Assembly (NCBI GenBank): GCA_014529385.2
Contig: CM043942.1
Location: 108,953,141 to 109,017,140 of the forward strand
Direction of reading: 5' to 3'
DNA length: 64,000 nt
Source: Adiantum capillus-veneris
Taxonomy: Eukaryota; Streptophyta; Polypodiopsida; Polypodiales; Pteridaceae
Made by a program: the position numbers and the translations under genes. The notes under the pieces are model-generated. The model did not search any database. It saw only the letters and a list, made by a program, of their open reading frames with translations, and was not told the origin of the DNA. Of this stretch, positions 44,756 to 54,294 are shown one piece after another. Within the stretch, counting starts at the first letter, position 1, and each line of letters starts with the position of its first letter.

Positions 44756-45729
44756 CACAAACGCAAGACATAGGAAGAGGGGGCGATCAGCCCCCCATGA
44801 CTACCATGAGCTGAAGACTCTCAGTACAATCAGTATGATCTCTGTGAGCTAAGAGATGTGGAAGTGGGTACCCGTGGTCCCATAAATAGGTGCCGAAGGG
44901 GAGGTAGAGCCTCGTTGATAATGAACACGGGGTCGCATCGAGGGATCAACGGTGCCAGTTGGATCCATCGTTGATCCAAAAGGGCGTGACCTAAAAGATT
45001 TAGCGCCCCTTCGCAGCGCTCGCTGCTCGAGCCCCAGACCTCACCCTCAGACTCCCACGCTCTATCCAACTTGCCTAACACGCATCCGTGCAGGTATGGC
45101 GAGTCCGCGCGTACATAAAGCCTGCCCCCCCTGCTACGGATATCCGACGGTCTCAAATCCACGCGATGCCGAAAGCGCGCCCCTGCCGTAGATCCCTTGA
45201 ACGTGACCTCGTGTCACTTATAAATGAGGGAGGTAGAGCAAGCCACGACCCAACAGAAAAATGATATATGGAAATATATGTGGACGCCCAGACAAAAGGT
45301 GGGTGACCAGCCCCAAACTCGAGCGACCGGACCTGCAGAACCGATCGGGTGAGGGCAAGATCTGTAGAGGGCTGATGTTGGCGCTGCCCCTTCTTATGTA
45401 AAAACGCTGTAGCCTGGCGAAAAACGCAGATAGGGTGGGGTGGTTTTCCGCCACAAAAGAGGCCAAAAAGTGGGGCGTTTGCTGCCAAAAGCAAAAACAC
45501 TGGTCTGAGTTGCAAAAACGTAGGTGGAGGGCGGTGCTCCGCGATGAAAAAGTCCAAATTTCGTCGCTTCCATGGCTTTTTACAAAACGCTGGCAAATTT
45601 TGCTTCAATTGCAGAAACACTGACTATTGTTGATTGCTTGGGAAGAGTACCTGTGGAGATGCGCCTTGGAACACGACAGAGCCTGAAGCTGTTGATACCA
45701 TGTGAGAGTGCACGTGTGCAGAGGAGGGA

Positions 45730-45765
<36 letters not shown>

Positions 45766-45785
45766 GTCCGTGTGCAGAGGAGGGA

Positions 45786-45822
<37 letters not shown>

Positions 45823-45894
45823 CACAAACGCAAGACATAGGAAGAGGGGGCTATCAGCCCTCCATGACTACCATGAGCCGAAGACTCTCAGTAC

Positions 45895-45930
<36 letters not shown>
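44606..45930. repeat. GA microsatellites in the LTR copies
   Basis: GA tracts at about 44608-44645, 44723-44751, 45729-45761, 45790-45818 and 45897-45928. A block gtagacacaaacgcaagaca flanked by GA tracts is itself duplicated within each LTR copy, so slippage or recombination between GA tracts probably drove local growth. Confidence 0.9.
44911..45230. mobile_element. Mutator-like miniature element, copy 1
   Basis: A 320-bp insertion in the LTR (absent from 41966-42341) is flanked by the 9-base direct repeat aggtagagc at 44902-44910 and 45231-45239. Its ends are inverted repeats of about 30 bases: ctcgttgataatgaacacgg at the left against the complement of the right end, ctcatttataagtgacacga. 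A 9-base target duplication with long inverted ends is the pattern of Mutator-like (MULE) transposons. It has no transposase frame and is GC-rich compared with its surroundings. Confidence 0.85.
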
Positions 45931-45932
<2 letters not shown>

Positions 45933-46087
45933 CACAAACGCAAGACATAGGAAGAGGGGGCGATCAGCCCCCCATGACTACCATGAGCTGAAGACTCTCA
46001 GTACAATCAGTATGATCTCTGTGAGCTAAGAGATGTGGAAGTGGGTACCCGTGGTCCCAAAAATAGGTGCCGAAGGGGAGGTAGAGC

Positions 46088-46407
46088 CTCGTTGATAATG
46101 AACACGGGGTCGCATCGAGGGATCAACGGTGCCAGTTGGATCCATCGTTGATCCAAAAGGGCGTGACCTAAAAGATTTAGCGCCCCTTCGCAGCGCTCGC
46201 TGCTCGAGCCCCAGACCTCACCCTCAGACTCCCACGCTCTATCCAACTTGCCTAACACGCATCCGTGCAGGTATGGCGAGTCCGCGCGTACATAAAGCCT
46301 GCCCCCCCTACTACGGATATCCGACGGTCTCAAATCCACGCGATGCCGAAAGCGCGCCCCTGCCGTAGATCCCTTGAACGTGACCCCGTGTCACTTATAA
46401 ACGAGGG
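46088..46407. mobile_element. Mutator-like miniature element, copy 2
   Basis: Same element in the second duplication unit, flanked by aggtagagc at 46079-46087 and 46408-46416. Its right inverted end (complement ctcgtttataagtgacacgg) matches the left end better than in copy 1. The copy was generated by the segmental duplication and not by a second transposition, because flanks and target duplication are the same. Confidence 0.85.
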
Positions 46408-46647
46408 AGGTAGAGCAAGCCACGACCCAACAGAAAAATGATATATGGAAATATATGTGGACGCCCAGACAAAAGGTGGGTGACCAGCCCCAAACTCGAG
46501 CGACCGGACCTGGTACAACCTAGACTATGGGTGGCCAGCCCGGAGACATACTAGCTGTACATGTATGCCCTAGACCTGTGAAGCAGCAAAGTGGTGTAAG
46601 TCTAACAAATGCCATGCTGCTACCTCCCTAAAACATGAAGCATTAAA

Positions 46648-46826
46648 CCATAGTTACCATGAACAAAAAATCTAAATGCGAAACAGGAACGAAAACAGGC
46701 ATGAACTGCCATTCCTTGTTACGGAGACTCACATCTAAAACACAGAATGGGGATTCGGATGGTAAATTGGAATGGCAATGGGAACGGGACCGGAAGCTTG
46801 AAAACAGCCATTCCTTGTAACTATGG
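46648..46826. mobile_element. Short inverted-repeat (MITE-like) candidate
   Basis: A 179-bp segment begins ccatagttac and ends gtaactatgg, a perfect 10-base terminal inverted repeat. Inside, gccattccttg-tac occurs twice (about 46708 and 46808). No clear target duplication borders it (ttaaa on the left, cataa on the right). It would be a non-coding passenger of a DNA transposon; the family is unknown. Confidence 0.45.
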
Positions 46827-47839
46827 CATAAACTAATGGTCAAAGATGCAAACCGACTTCATGTTTTGGGGGGGGGTGTTCTTGTGGTGACTACCAGTAA
46901 TGATTGTTCCAGGTAGGCGAGCATGAATTGCATTCCTGCAAGACTTGCTGGCTTCTTTTCCTGCCCTCTTCATTGATTGGAGACTAACAAGCTTTTTGGA
47001 AGTGAGAAGCATTTTTGTGGAACTATTTGAGAAATCTTAATCCTAAAAAGGATGCTTGTTGTTTAAGGTTATGATTGCTAGCTTTGCTCTCTTTCATTTA
47101 TGTCTTCTTGATTGGGGAATGATAAGGCGTTAGTTGAATTTTAACTCCCATGAGTAGTAGATCATGCTGATGAAAAAGATGGTAATGATTGTAGTTTTTA
47201 GGTGAGGAGACTCGTTGCCATGATAGATTATGTGGTGTTTTTGGTGAAGAAACGGTAATTTGTGCCTCAAATTATGTGTCTTTTGTGCTTTGGCATAATG
47301 CATGCACGAGGGGTAGAAGGGCTCAATTCTTCAAGCTCTTGATTGAAACTATCCCAAAAGACCTCAAAGATGAGAGCGAGAGAGAGGGGGTAGAAGGATA
47401 GATAAAAAGGGAGATAGAGAGAAGTAGACATAAAGAGAATAGTGGTAGATAGAGATAGAGATACACCCTCACCCAGACCACGCAATGCCATACAAAGTTG
47501 GCATAAGGGGTATGCATACGACATAGATCACATCACAGGTGATGTATACATGGACGAGGATGGGAAAAGTAGGTTTTTTTTTTTGCATGCCTACGCTATC
47601 CAACCAAACCTTCCAGCACACCATTCATAAGCCTCAAAAAGCAAAGACAACCAATGAAGGAGTTGTTATCCTTCGTGCCAAGTTCCATGTGCCCCCCTCC
47701 ATCCATCGCTTCTCCATCCAGACGATGATGACTTAACTGCCACAATACATGAAACATAAGAGTTCAAATGTTCATTAGGGGCCTACACAGAGGGATTGGG
47801 TAAGCCAGAGTTGCTTCATGATATAGCTAACTGAACAAT
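46827..47839. other. No recognisable gene
   Basis: Contains a run of nine G at about 46868-46876 and GA-rich patches at 47370-47460. No domain was recognised in the short frames. Confidence 0.45.
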
Positions 47840-48970
47840 TCACCTACTTTTGGTAGTGTGTATCTTCCTAGTAACCAAGTTCAATCCTCGATAAGTTATG
47901 CACATGTGCATAGTATTGTCTTTCTTTCCCAATAAAATGGTGAAGAGCTAAGTTGAATATGACCCCCTACTAACATAGTCCTCAAGTTGGAGTTCTATTT
48001 CATACGCTTCTTCATGTGTAAGCCGATACGGTGGCTTGCTTATTGGTTTACTACCTAGAATTGCATTTATATTGTGTTGCATAGCTTGTTCATGTGGTAA
48101 TCTAGAAGGTAAATCACAAGGAAAAGCATCTTTGTATTCCTAAATTCATTCCTTAAGTCCTAGTGTAGCTTGTGCTTGATCACTGCATATATATCTTTTG
48201 TATGTATCATGAAATCAAGCTACAAGCTTAATTAATTTTGAATTTTTTTAATAATGTGATTTGTTAGCCATTGTAGAGGAAGTAGAGAGAGAAGCATGCA
48301 ACATTAAGGAAGACTCATGTGCACAAGAAACTACATCACATAACTTGGATGTTAAACTAGAAGTAGACAAAGCATGACACAATGGGTAACAAAAAATCCG
48401 CTCTGTTTCATTATTAAAATTAGGCTGAGAGAGTCCAACTATACAAATAAGTGGTGAGGGAGGGTTATTCTTTTCTTCCACATGTGGTCCATAAGCAAGC
48501 TGCCACATAGAGATGGTTAGCCAGGATTCATGAACCTTTTATGTATGTGAGACTTTCACATTGACATATTTTAAAGAAGAGTAAAAGAAAGTAACAACAT
48601 TGTGTGCACTACTTTTTCCTTTCCCACTCTTTGTGCTTTCCCCTTGGGACAATTTTTCTTAGCATGACTATCAAATAAACAATTGAAATAGAGGTTCTCT
48701 TTCTTAACTCGTCCTTGAGGCCGCTTGGGTCTCTCGGACTAATCATTTGTAGCCATATGTTGAGACTTTCTCTTAACACTAGCATGAAATGATGCACATG
48801 TAGTAGTATTAGTATTATGCATGATGCAATGTGCTTTGTACAATGGCTGAACAAGTGGCCTTTCATTATTAGGATCCTCATGAATGTGTCCTTAAATGGT
48901 TGCATTCTCTAAAGTCTTAGGATCTCATGTCTTGATCTACATCTTAAGCTATGGATAAAGATCACTAACA
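47840..48970 (-). pseudogene. gypsy gag-PR-RT relic, minus strand
   Basis: On the minus strand, right to left: gag end with LYFNCLFDSHAKKNCPKGK (a CX2CX4HX4C-like knuckle, complement of about 48640-48700), a protease tail EEKNNPPSPLICIVGLSQ (near 48440-48470), and the start of reverse transcriptase with ILLGKKDNTMHMCITYRGLN (complement of about 47885-47945). These match the better copy at 61.8-64.0 kb ([34 protein letters not shown]), so both are one family. Most of the protease and all of the palm domain are missing. Many shifts. Confidence 0.8.
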
Positions 48971-49228
48971 AAACAAAATGTGAGGCCAAGGCCCGGGCAC
49001 GACCTAGCGGGAGCTTGAGCGGGGACATTTCTATACGAATAGAAAAGGATGGTTGGGTGGAGCATTGGGTTCCTTTGCTCTAAGCCTCCCACTAGTATCA
49101 ACGTAAGGTCGTGGTACTAATTTTGGAATTGCTTTTTTGCAATCATACGAACAAGGGCATGGAGAAGAAGAAGAACAAGAAGAAGAAGAAGAGGGATTTT
49201 CCAATGTGTATCACATGGGCACCCACCA
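48971..49228. other. Unassigned; possible diverged LTR piece
   Basis: The start tgtgaggccaaggcccgggc (48970) and ggatggttgggtggagcatt are reminiscent of the TRIM LTRs to the right and of the LTR end at 56.55 kb, so this may be another diverged copy. A GAA-rich patch follows at 49158-49196. Confidence 0.35.
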
Positions 49229-49861
49229 TGTCAGGCCTATTGCAAGACTAGGTAGGCCAAGGGCCAGGAAAGACGGTAAAGGGCGTTCTATAAATAGCAT
49301 GACCAAGGACCTATGTAAGGCATCGTTGGGTAATGATTTGCATGTGCTAGTCCTTAGTCTCTCATATTGATATCAGAGCTCACGAGAGAACATTGCCAGT
49401 AGCTATGGAGGAGGGGAAAGCAGGTGTGGAGCTTGGAGGATGGAATCTCTCTCTATCTTAGCTATCTCTCACCCTCTCGGTCCATGGCAAGCAAGGGACC
49501 ATACTCTAGTGATTTATAAATAGAGCTTGAACACTATGTTGGATATAGGCCGGTTACACAAAACAGTTACCAACAAGGGACAACAATGTGGAAAATCAAG
49601 ATGTTCTTCTTAATTTCATTGAACCTCCTACTGAGCCATGTTTCGATCAAATGGACAAGTCGATCCATGAAGGATGACACTACGAAAAACATTAGTGTTC
49701 TTATGAGGGGGGTTTAATGTCAGGCCTAAGGTAAGATCGGGTAGGCCAAGGTCTAGGACATACATGCAATAAAGGGAGTCCCATAAATAGGATGGCCAAG
49801 GGCCTATATAGGGTATGGTTGGGTGGTGATTTGCATCTACTAGTCCCCAATCTCTCATACA
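49229..49861 (+). mobile_element. TRIM-like miniature LTR retrotransposon
   Basis: Two direct repeats of about 140 bases (49229-49368 and 49717-49859) start TGTCAGGCCTA and share ggtaggccaagg, cataaatag (TATA-like), ggttgg-tg-tgatttgcat and ctctcata. The primer site TGATATCAGAGCT (49368-49380, one mismatch to the Met site) follows the first, and a polypurine tract (tatgaggggggtttaa, about 49702-49717) precedes the second. The interior is about 340 bases and non-coding. LTRs of this size with only primer and purine sites fit the TRIM class. LTRs differ at roughly a quarter of positions, so it is old. Flanks cacca and caccc may be a decayed target duplication. Confidence 0.72.
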
Positions 49862-50100
49862 CCCTTACCGACAACCCTCCTTATACATGGTGGATTACAC
49901 AAAATTTAGCCCACTTGGACTAAGTGGATGCATGTCAAAGCAAGCAACAATTCACGTTTCAACGGCGGATTGAGTAGAGCAAAACCCACGTACTTCCCTC
50001 TCTTTCTCTCTCCTTTTCTAGCTTGAGCTTAGTGCCTTAAAGTTATGCCCAAAGGCTGCCATACTCAAGTTTTTTGGCATTTGGGGTGGCCAAGGGTAGT

Positions 50101-50138
<38 letters not shown>

Positions 50139-50347
50139 ACCACAAGGAAGGCAAGTCATGGTAGAGGCACGAAAATTAAAGTGGAGATCTTGTTTTTCCC
50201 GCTTTGATTACCAAACCAAAGGCTTGGCAAGAAGCCATTGATTACGGCAAGTGACTTTGAATCTCAAGGTCTCGTCAAGAAGGTTGATTTTGACAAGTTT
50301 TCAAGGCTTTCAAGACTTGATTTTGACAATCTCCCAAAGTAAATTCG
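49862..50347 (+). other. Probable gypsy 5' LTR region
   Basis: No coding content. By position it should hold the 5' LTR and leader of the gypsy copy whose gag begins at about 50650. It includes a homopolymer tract (next entry). Confidence 0.4.
50103..50136. repeat. Homopolymer C tract, 34 bases
   Basis: An unbroken run of 34 C between agtgt and aaaccacaag. Tracts of this length are unusual in an AT-rich plant region and the exact length is not reliable in any assembly. C-rich or G-rich runs can form four-stranded structures. Confidence 0.95.
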
Positions 50348-50360
50348 TGGCATCGGAGCT
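50348..50360 (+). promoter_or_regulatory. Degenerate Met primer site of gypsy copy
   Basis: TGGCATCGGAGCT differs at two positions from TGGTATCAGAGCT and lies about 300 bases before the gag relic, a plausible leader distance. Confidence 0.4.
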
Positions 50361-50649
50361 CTTACGGCTTCACCTTTGCCGCTAGCAAGGGACCTCAACA
50401 TCAAAAATTACCTTGACATGGTAATTTGGTTGAGGGACTTGATTTGGTAAGGCCAATCAAATTCTATGCCTTGCTTTTTTCTCATCGGCAAGCACTCTAG
50501 ACTTGGTACAACTTTGTAGGGTGTTCTTTTTTTACGAGGTACTATTTTTTTCCGCTAACAGTAGCATTGCACCATAGAAACATCATACCTTCAATTTTGA
50601 GCATTTGTTGTATGTTAGGCTTACAGTTTCCTTGCAATAGGATACTCTC

Positions 50650-51061
50650 ATGGAGAACACCCATATGGAAACTGGCATACACGCCCAAATAGAGTTTCTT
50701 GACCTTCATGAATTTAAGGCACTACAATCACACATGTTTGTGCTAGAAGCAAATTTTTCACATCTAAATGAGAATGTCATCTGATTTAGTAGTGCAATTT
50801 ATGAATCAGCAGGCCAAGGGCATTGCAAGTGAGCTGCCTAGGAATTTTTTGAGCACATCGCCTAAAAATTATGTCTGTGACACGTTGAAGCAAGGCTCCA
50901 TACTGGATTCGTTGCAAACTCTTGCTCAAAAAGAGGTGAACGAACTGTTGAAAGACACAAAATCACCTATCATTTGGGGGAAGTAGAAATAATGCAACAG
51001 AGATATGATAAATAGATTTCTTAGTAAATGGAACGGTATTCACCAACTTTCTTGAACTTAG
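50650..51061 (+). pseudogene. gypsy gag N-terminal relic
   Basis: From an ATG at about 50650 the frame reads EFKALQSHMFVLEANFSHLN, then after a shift DLVVQFMNQQAKG. This parallels SFKNLEHRQSVLERNLSAVN and ELLVKFMNSQTTQG of the gag at 61126, a coiled-coil-like N-terminal segment. Just before the next insertion the words agtaaatggaacggtattca parallel acaaatggagtgatattcat of that gag. The frame continues after the inserted element at 53778-53808. It is dead: stops, shifts and two insertions. Confidence 0.7.
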
Positions 51062-51286
51062 TGTTGGGATAGGCATGTCCTTTCATCGCTATGGGAAACA
51101 TCTCTACACTTATATAGCTTAGTGTTTGGCATTTGGCCTATGTGTTGTATGGCTATGTGTAAGCTAAGTAGAAAGGGAGGAGCTCCAGCCGGATATCTAC
51201 TCCAGGCTTATAAATAAAGCCCTCTACGTACATATTTTATGTTATGGTATGTAATTTAATGTAACACCTTTTGAGTCAAAATCACG

Positions 51287-51351
<65 letters not shown>

Positions 51352-51421
51352 ACTGTGCAAGCTATGTCTGCACACACACACAAACCTCCTTGAGCACACA
51401 CCCACACCATCAACCCCAACA
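51062..51421 (+). repeat. 5' LTR of the gag-only element
   Basis: Starts TGTTGGGATAGGC and ends ccccaaca; carries a CT tract (about 51291-51350) and a TATA-like ataaataaag at about 51211. It differs from 53418-53777 at few positions and in CT and CA tract length. Confidence 0.95.
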
Positions 51422-52342
51422 ATTAGTATCAGAGCCAGTGAGCATCATGACAAACTTAGCAATCCTATAGCATCACACAGAAGCCCAATTTGTTGATTTT
51501 CAAGTGCATTGATCATTGATTAGAAGGTGATAAAGAAGCCCAAATTAGCCCCTTAATCGAAGAAAATCGAGAGCATGGCTTGAAGTTTCTTCGATCCGAG
51601 ATCGCGGATGTTTTCCCTCACTAAGGCGCTCTCTCCTACAAATTTGGATCATGCAAAGCTGAAAATTTCATCTTATCACCTCATTCGACGGCTTCGGCTT
51701 CGCTTTGGAATCTCTTCCTTGCCTTGGAGATTCACCGATGAGCCCCTGTGGATGCAGTCGCAGCTCAAAAACAACCCCTCTTGCAATACTTGATCGCGAA
51801 ATGGCTTCAAGATTAGCCCACCTCGCTTTGTATGGCAACTGCTCATCTCAACAACTCTCAGGTCTCGTTTTTTGTGTACATAATGCCGTTTTTTGAATTA
51901 TAGTAGACTTTTGAGCCTTTGATTGGCTAGTAGAGCTTCACACCAACATAATAGACAACTCCAACAATTTGCAAAGCTCCCATTATAATCGTTTTGTTGA
52001 TTAAAACCTGCAAGTTTACTCACACTCGAAGTGGCAGCCAAGCTCAACATTGACAACACGCTCGACTTCATCACCAAGCTCAACATCGTAAATATTTTAT
52101 GATCGATTTGTATCTAATCAAGCTTCCAAGCTTTTCGAACTTCAAAGCGTGCTTCTCCAAGGCACACGCACACTTCCACACACGTAATTTAATCACCACT
52201 TGTGAAGAGGGGCTTTACGCACGTGAAGAGTGACTTCACAATTTTGGCTTACGATCATTGTGTACAGGGAAGGACATTGCTATAGAGAGAGTCTCTCTAC
52301 TGGTAAGACCAAGTCCCTTCGTGTGTATAACCATTTTGCACC

Positions 52343-53150
52343 ATGGGAGAAAAAGGGATTGAAAAATTCAATGGGGACGATTTTCTTACATGGCAGACAA
52401 AGCTATGTGGATACCTCATGAAAAAACAGCTATGGTCTATTGTAAAACCGAGAGTAAGCAAACCATCCACTTCTGTTGAAGGCACTCTCACTAGGGCCCA
52501 AATTGCACAAGCACAAGCTAAAGATGAGCAAGCACTTGGCATAATTATCACATCACTCCACGATAATTATGTTCACTTTACAGATAGCTGCACCACTGCA
52601 ATCCAAGCATGGGATATTCTGGAACATACCAATTGGTGCTAAACAAAAGCAAAGTAAGATAAGCTTAAAGAAAAATCTTTACAAACTTACTATGCTTCAA
52701 GAGGAGGATGTTTCAAGCCTCGTTAACAAACTAATGAGCATAATCACGCAGCTCACTTACATTCAATGCCAAGTCCGAGAAGAAGATCGAGTCGTTGTGC
52801 TCTTGAGTACTCTACCTGAAAGTTTTGACAACATAGTCACAGTCTTAGAGCAAAAGGAACCCATACCTTCTCTAGAATATGTTATAGGGGCAATCCATGA
52901 AGAAGGAAAGAAAAATAAGAAGAAATCTGAATCAGTGGGAGGAGCTTATTTTACATCATCATCATCTAGGGCGTCATCATCATCACCTAGATTAAATAAC
53001 AAGAAGTGTTATGAGTGTGGCAAGCCTGGACACTTCTCCAAGGACTGCTACAAGAATAACTATTGTAGCAATTGTGGAATCAAAGGTCATTCATCATCAA
53101 AATGCCAAGGAAGCAACAACACAGACAAAAGTAGAGTCAATCTTGCATAA
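52343..53150 (+). pseudogene. copia-type gag with two zinc knuckles, one frameshift
   Basis: Starts at the ATG in accatgggag, about 920 bases after the LTR: GEKGIEKFNGDDFLTWQTKL, CGYLMKKQLWSIVKPR, then AWDILEHTNW at about 52630, where a one-base shift is needed to continue into SKISLKKNLYKLTMLQEEDV, VVVLLSTLPESFDNIV, EYVIGAIHEEGKKNKKKSES and two CCHC knuckles, CYECGKPGHFSKDC (53007-53048) and CSNCGIKGHSSSKC (53064-53105). It ends with TAA at 53150. Gag builds the particle and binds RNA. A second knuckle is unusual for plant copia gag, which mostly has one. Whether the shift is a mutation or a sequencing error cannot be decided. Confidence 0.88.
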
Positions 53151-53417
53151 GAAGAGGCCGGAGATGCAGCTCAACAGGCAGAGAATTGTCTCCATGTGTG
53201 TGTTGCCCCCAACTACTTTTGCGAGTATACTAATTTACTATAAAATGGATGGTCTTCCACCTTCTTTGTTTAAGGGGAGGATTTCTTAGTCTGTGTGACA
53301 CCATATAATGAGACCACTCAGTCTGTGTGACTATCTCGGTCTGTGTGACTATTAGCCTGTGTGACTTTAGGTCTCAATTCAGCTTCATTCAATATAGTCC
53401 ATGCCTAAGGGGAGTAT

Positions 53418-53643
53418 TGTTGGGATAGGCATGTCCTTTCATCGCTATGGGAAACATCTCTACACTTGTATAGCTTAGTGTTTGGCATTTGGCCTATGTG
53501 CTGTATGGCTATGTGTAAGCTAAGTAGAAAGGGAGGAGCTTCAACTGGATATCTACTCCACGATTATAATAAGGCCCTCTATGTACATATTTTTATGCCA
53601 CGGTGTGTACTTTAATGTAACACCTTTTGAGTCAAAATCACGA

Positions 53644-53695
<52 letters not shown>

Positions 53696-53777
53696 ACTGT
53701 GTAAGCTATGTCTGCACACACACACACACACAAACCTCCTTGAGCACACACACACACACACACCATCAGCCCCAACA
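53418..53777 (+). repeat. 3' LTR of the gag-only element
   Basis: Copy of 51062-51421, followed by the target duplication cttag. The CT tract (about 53646-53695) is shorter and the CA tracts are longer than in the 5' copy. Confidence 0.95.
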
Positions 53778-53808
53778 CTTAGGATGCATTCAAGGCACTG
53801 CAAACTAG
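53778..53808 (+). pseudogene. gypsy gag sliver between two insertions
   Basis: Thirty-one bases that continue the gypsy gag of 50650-51061 (parallel to the gag at about 61575-61620), left between the gag-only element and copia element 2. Confidence 0.5.
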
Positions 53809-54294
53809 TGTTACCATATACATGTGGTAGTGATGTGTGTGAACACACTAGGACCGCCGAGGTATTTTTTCCCTCTTTAGGAGGTTTTTTCCCTGGAGCA
53901 TTGTATATACGTCCATCACTCTAGGGCTATCTACCTTTCCATTGCACACTAAGTAAGACACTCTCTATTGTGTGCCTTGAGCTTCCTTCGTCTTCTCCAG
54001 GCTGTGTGCGTTTTTTTGCAACCCTAATTCCAACAATTGGTATCAGAGCAGGTTACGTCCTCCCGGGCTTAGTCGCCAGCTGCTCCAGCACACGCCTGCT
54101 CACTTTCTCCGATTACAGTGAGGTTTCGCGAGCATTTGCAGGTCGACAAATATTTCGGGGAGACTTGTAGAGCTGAGTCTGCTCAGATTTTTTATTCGAG
54201 CTCATTTCGGCCTCCGTTTCCACTATAGTACGTGTTGTTCTCGTTCTGTTTCTCCTATTTTCGTGCAGTTTTCACATCAAGTGCAGCATTTACC

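Larger units (their letters stand above)
44221..46511. repeat. Tandem duplication of about 1.1 kb spanning interior and LTR
   Basis: Unit 1 (44221-45335) and unit 2 (45336-46511) both run from cagaaccgat through the interior end, the primer site, and most of the LTR including the 320-bp insertion, to gcgaccggacctg. They differ by a few substitutions and by GA-tract lengths. The junction acctg|cagaacc at 45335/45336 joins LTR sequence to interior sequence. Frames in one unit reappear in the other. Confidence 0.95.
41966..46607 (-). mobile_element. Non-autonomous LTR retrotransposon, minus strand, rearranged
   Basis: The left LTR (41966-42341) and the outer right LTR (45701-46607) share TGTGAGAGTG and AAGTCTAACA ends. 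Minus-strand signals are in order: primer-site-like TGGTATCAACAGC beside the right LTR (complement of 45688-45700 and 44573-44585) and polypurine tract gttgagaggggg beside the left LTR (complement of 42342-42353). Flanks give a probable target duplication attgc (41961-41965) and aatgc (46608-46612), one mismatch. The interior of about 2.2 kb shows no gag or pol domain, so movement would need enzymes from another element. The right end is enlarged by a tandem duplication and a DNA-transposon insertion described separately. Confidence 0.82.
51062..53777 (+). mobile_element. Gag-only LTR element (TR-GAG type), with target duplication
   Basis: Two nearly identical 360-bp LTRs (51062-51421 and 53418-53777) with TGTTGGG...CCCAACA ends, a primer site (tagtatcagagcc, 51424-51436), a polypurine tract (aaggggagtat, about 53408-53417) and a perfect 5-bp target duplication cttag (51057-51061 and 53778-53782). 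The only coding content is gag; protease, integrase and reverse transcriptase are absent, and only about 270 bases lie between gag and the 3' LTR. This is the architecture described for terminal-repeat retrotransposons with GAG domain. High LTR similarity means a recent insertion. The target is an older gypsy gag. Confidence 0.93.

Noticed and set aside
44830-45191. Frames of 79-110 residues over the MULE-like element as a transposase fragment
   Set aside because: They occur on both strands, show no DDE or zinc-finger motif, and the element is only 320 bases.
53150-53417. Hidden pol remnant after gag in the gag-only element
   Set aside because: Read in all three plus frames, it shows only short frames and a repeated agtctgtgtgac motif; no protease, integrase or RT words.
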